From assembly GCA_016926155.1 (NCBI GenBank), contig JAFGPC010000081.1, positions 1-58,932 on the forward strand: a stretch of 58,932 nt of DNA, written 5' to 3'. The notes beneath the pieces are model-generated. The model ran no database searches, was not told where the DNA came from, and was given only the letters and a program-made list of their open reading frames with translations. How positions within the stretch are numbered: position 1 is the first letter of the stretch; each line of letters starts with the position of its first letter. The position numbers and the translations under genes were made by a program. This stretch comes from Sedimentisphaerales bacterium. GTDB lineage: Bacteria > Planctomycetota > Phycisphaerae > Sedimentisphaerales > Anaerohalosphaeraceae. Of this stretch, positions 58,489 through 58,932 are shown in pieces.

Positions 58489-58932
58489 AAACAAACTGTT
58501 TTCGCGTCGTCGTGGTTTCACCTTGCTTGAGGTGACTGTAGCGACGCTGATTCTGGCGATCCTGGCGACCACGGTGCTGGTCATTCTGGATCGGTGTATC
58601 GATGCAACGATGGACCTGGAGCTTCGCATGAGGGCGTTCTCGGTAGCGCGGGAAAATATGGAACGCCTGCTGGGGGGCAGTTCGGTGACGGAAACGACCG
58701 AGTTTGGAATTGATGAACTGAATCCGGCTATCGAGTGGGAAACGATTGTCGAGCCGTTCTATGAGCCGATCACAAACCGCATGTGGATTCAGGCGGTCTG
58801 TTCGGCCGGCTACACCGACAGCAAGAACGAGATGCAAACCGTCCAGTTGACACATTGGATTACAAGCCTGACCGACAAGCAGATCAAGCAGATTGAGGAC
58901 CAGCGCCAGAAAGAGCAGGAGTATCTGGACCT
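58475..58932 (+). CDS. gspI: Minor pseudopilin, GspI-like (cut by the window edge)
   Basis: The frame from ATG 58475 runs open to the right edge (152 codons seen). It has a short basic leader and an excellent prepilin peptidase site, RRRGFTLLEVTVATLILAIL, with Glu+5. The rest (RCIDATMDLELRMRAFSVARENMERLL) matches the start of GspI/GspV-type pseudopilins. It overlaps gspH by 14 bases. The visible end is a charged Gln/Glu/Lys helix, unusual for GspI, so the protein may carry an extra tail beyond the window. Confidence 0.8.
   Translation, partial: MYPFRNKLFSRRRGFTLLEVTVATLILAILATTVLVILDRCIDATMDLELRMRAFSVARENMERLLGGSSVTETTEFGIDELNPAIEWETIVEPFYEPITNRMWIQAVCSAGYTDSKNEMQTVQLTHWITSLTDKQIKQIEDQRQKEQEYLD

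Overview
This 58.9 kb window is a chromosomal segment, most likely from a planctomycete of the class Phycisphaerae (the Sedimentisphaerales-like, anaerobic polysaccharide-degrading group). This is inference from gene content: a secreted LamG protein ending in a dockerin-like 'DLDGN..D..D...LA..W' module, beta-helix and Tat-exported Gfo/Idh/MocA proteins, DUF1573 lipoproteins next to multihaem cytochromes, and a type II secretion locus with an oversized secretin. GC is moderate, Shine-Dalgarno sites are good, TGG encodes Trp and TGA is a normal stop. No CRISPR array, rRNA or intact transposon was seen.

Layout. 1-1557: a rearranged edge with the broken 3' end of a tyrosine recombinase joined to the apparent 5' end of another ORF, an unknown membrane protein, and tRNA-Phe(GAA). 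1940-3955: secreted LamG/dockerin-like protein. 3984-10143 (minus): a five-gene operon read as cyclophilin-like/C-type-lectin membrane protein, SagB-type nitroreductase, HEAT-like membrane protein, DprA, DUF3795. 10352-13709: a small beta-carbonic-anhydrase-like protein, then a DctP-DctQ-DctM TRAP transporter with an operator-like inverted repeat over its promoter. 13884-18894: beta-helix protein, an intergenic region rich in inverted repeats, a Met-rich exported protein of unknown function, and a KamA-family radical SAM enzyme.

19199-27226: an OmpR-type response regulator and a histidine kinase with a Gln-rich sensor, divergent from a three-gene operon of DUF4139-like protein, von Willebrand A protein and MuiA-like DUF4140/DUF4139 protein. 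Two ATGTAAA half-sites 11 bp apart lie between them, so the kinase pair may control these envelope proteins. 27337-30986: Tat-exported Gfo/Idh/MocA oxidoreductase, divergent from creatininase-family, AraC-type HTH and ThuA-like genes, probably a carbohydrate catabolic cluster. 31087-34484: dxr, possibly leaderless, and an RseP-like site-2 protease with four PDZ-like segments.

34513-45428: two converging glycan operons holding three family-2 and four family-4 glycosyltransferases, a methyltransferase and a GT-C integral membrane transferase. One of the family-2 enzymes is a polyprenyl-phosphate type that would supply the GT-C enzyme. 45611-48111: DUF1573 lipoprotein and tetrahaem lipoprotein. 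48208 to the right edge: gspC-like, gspD, gspE, gspF, gspG, gspH and gspI. A four-helix-bundle (23S rRNA intervening-sequence type) gene with a premature TGA, framed by 11-bp inverted repeats, is inserted between gspE and gspF.

Best candidates for something undescribed are the kinase-DUF4139-vWA-MuiA module, the very large secretin with Thr/Pro-rich loops, the cyclophilin-like/C-type-lectin chimera and the inserted four-helix-bundle element. All functional statements are read from sequence patterns only; no database search was possible.
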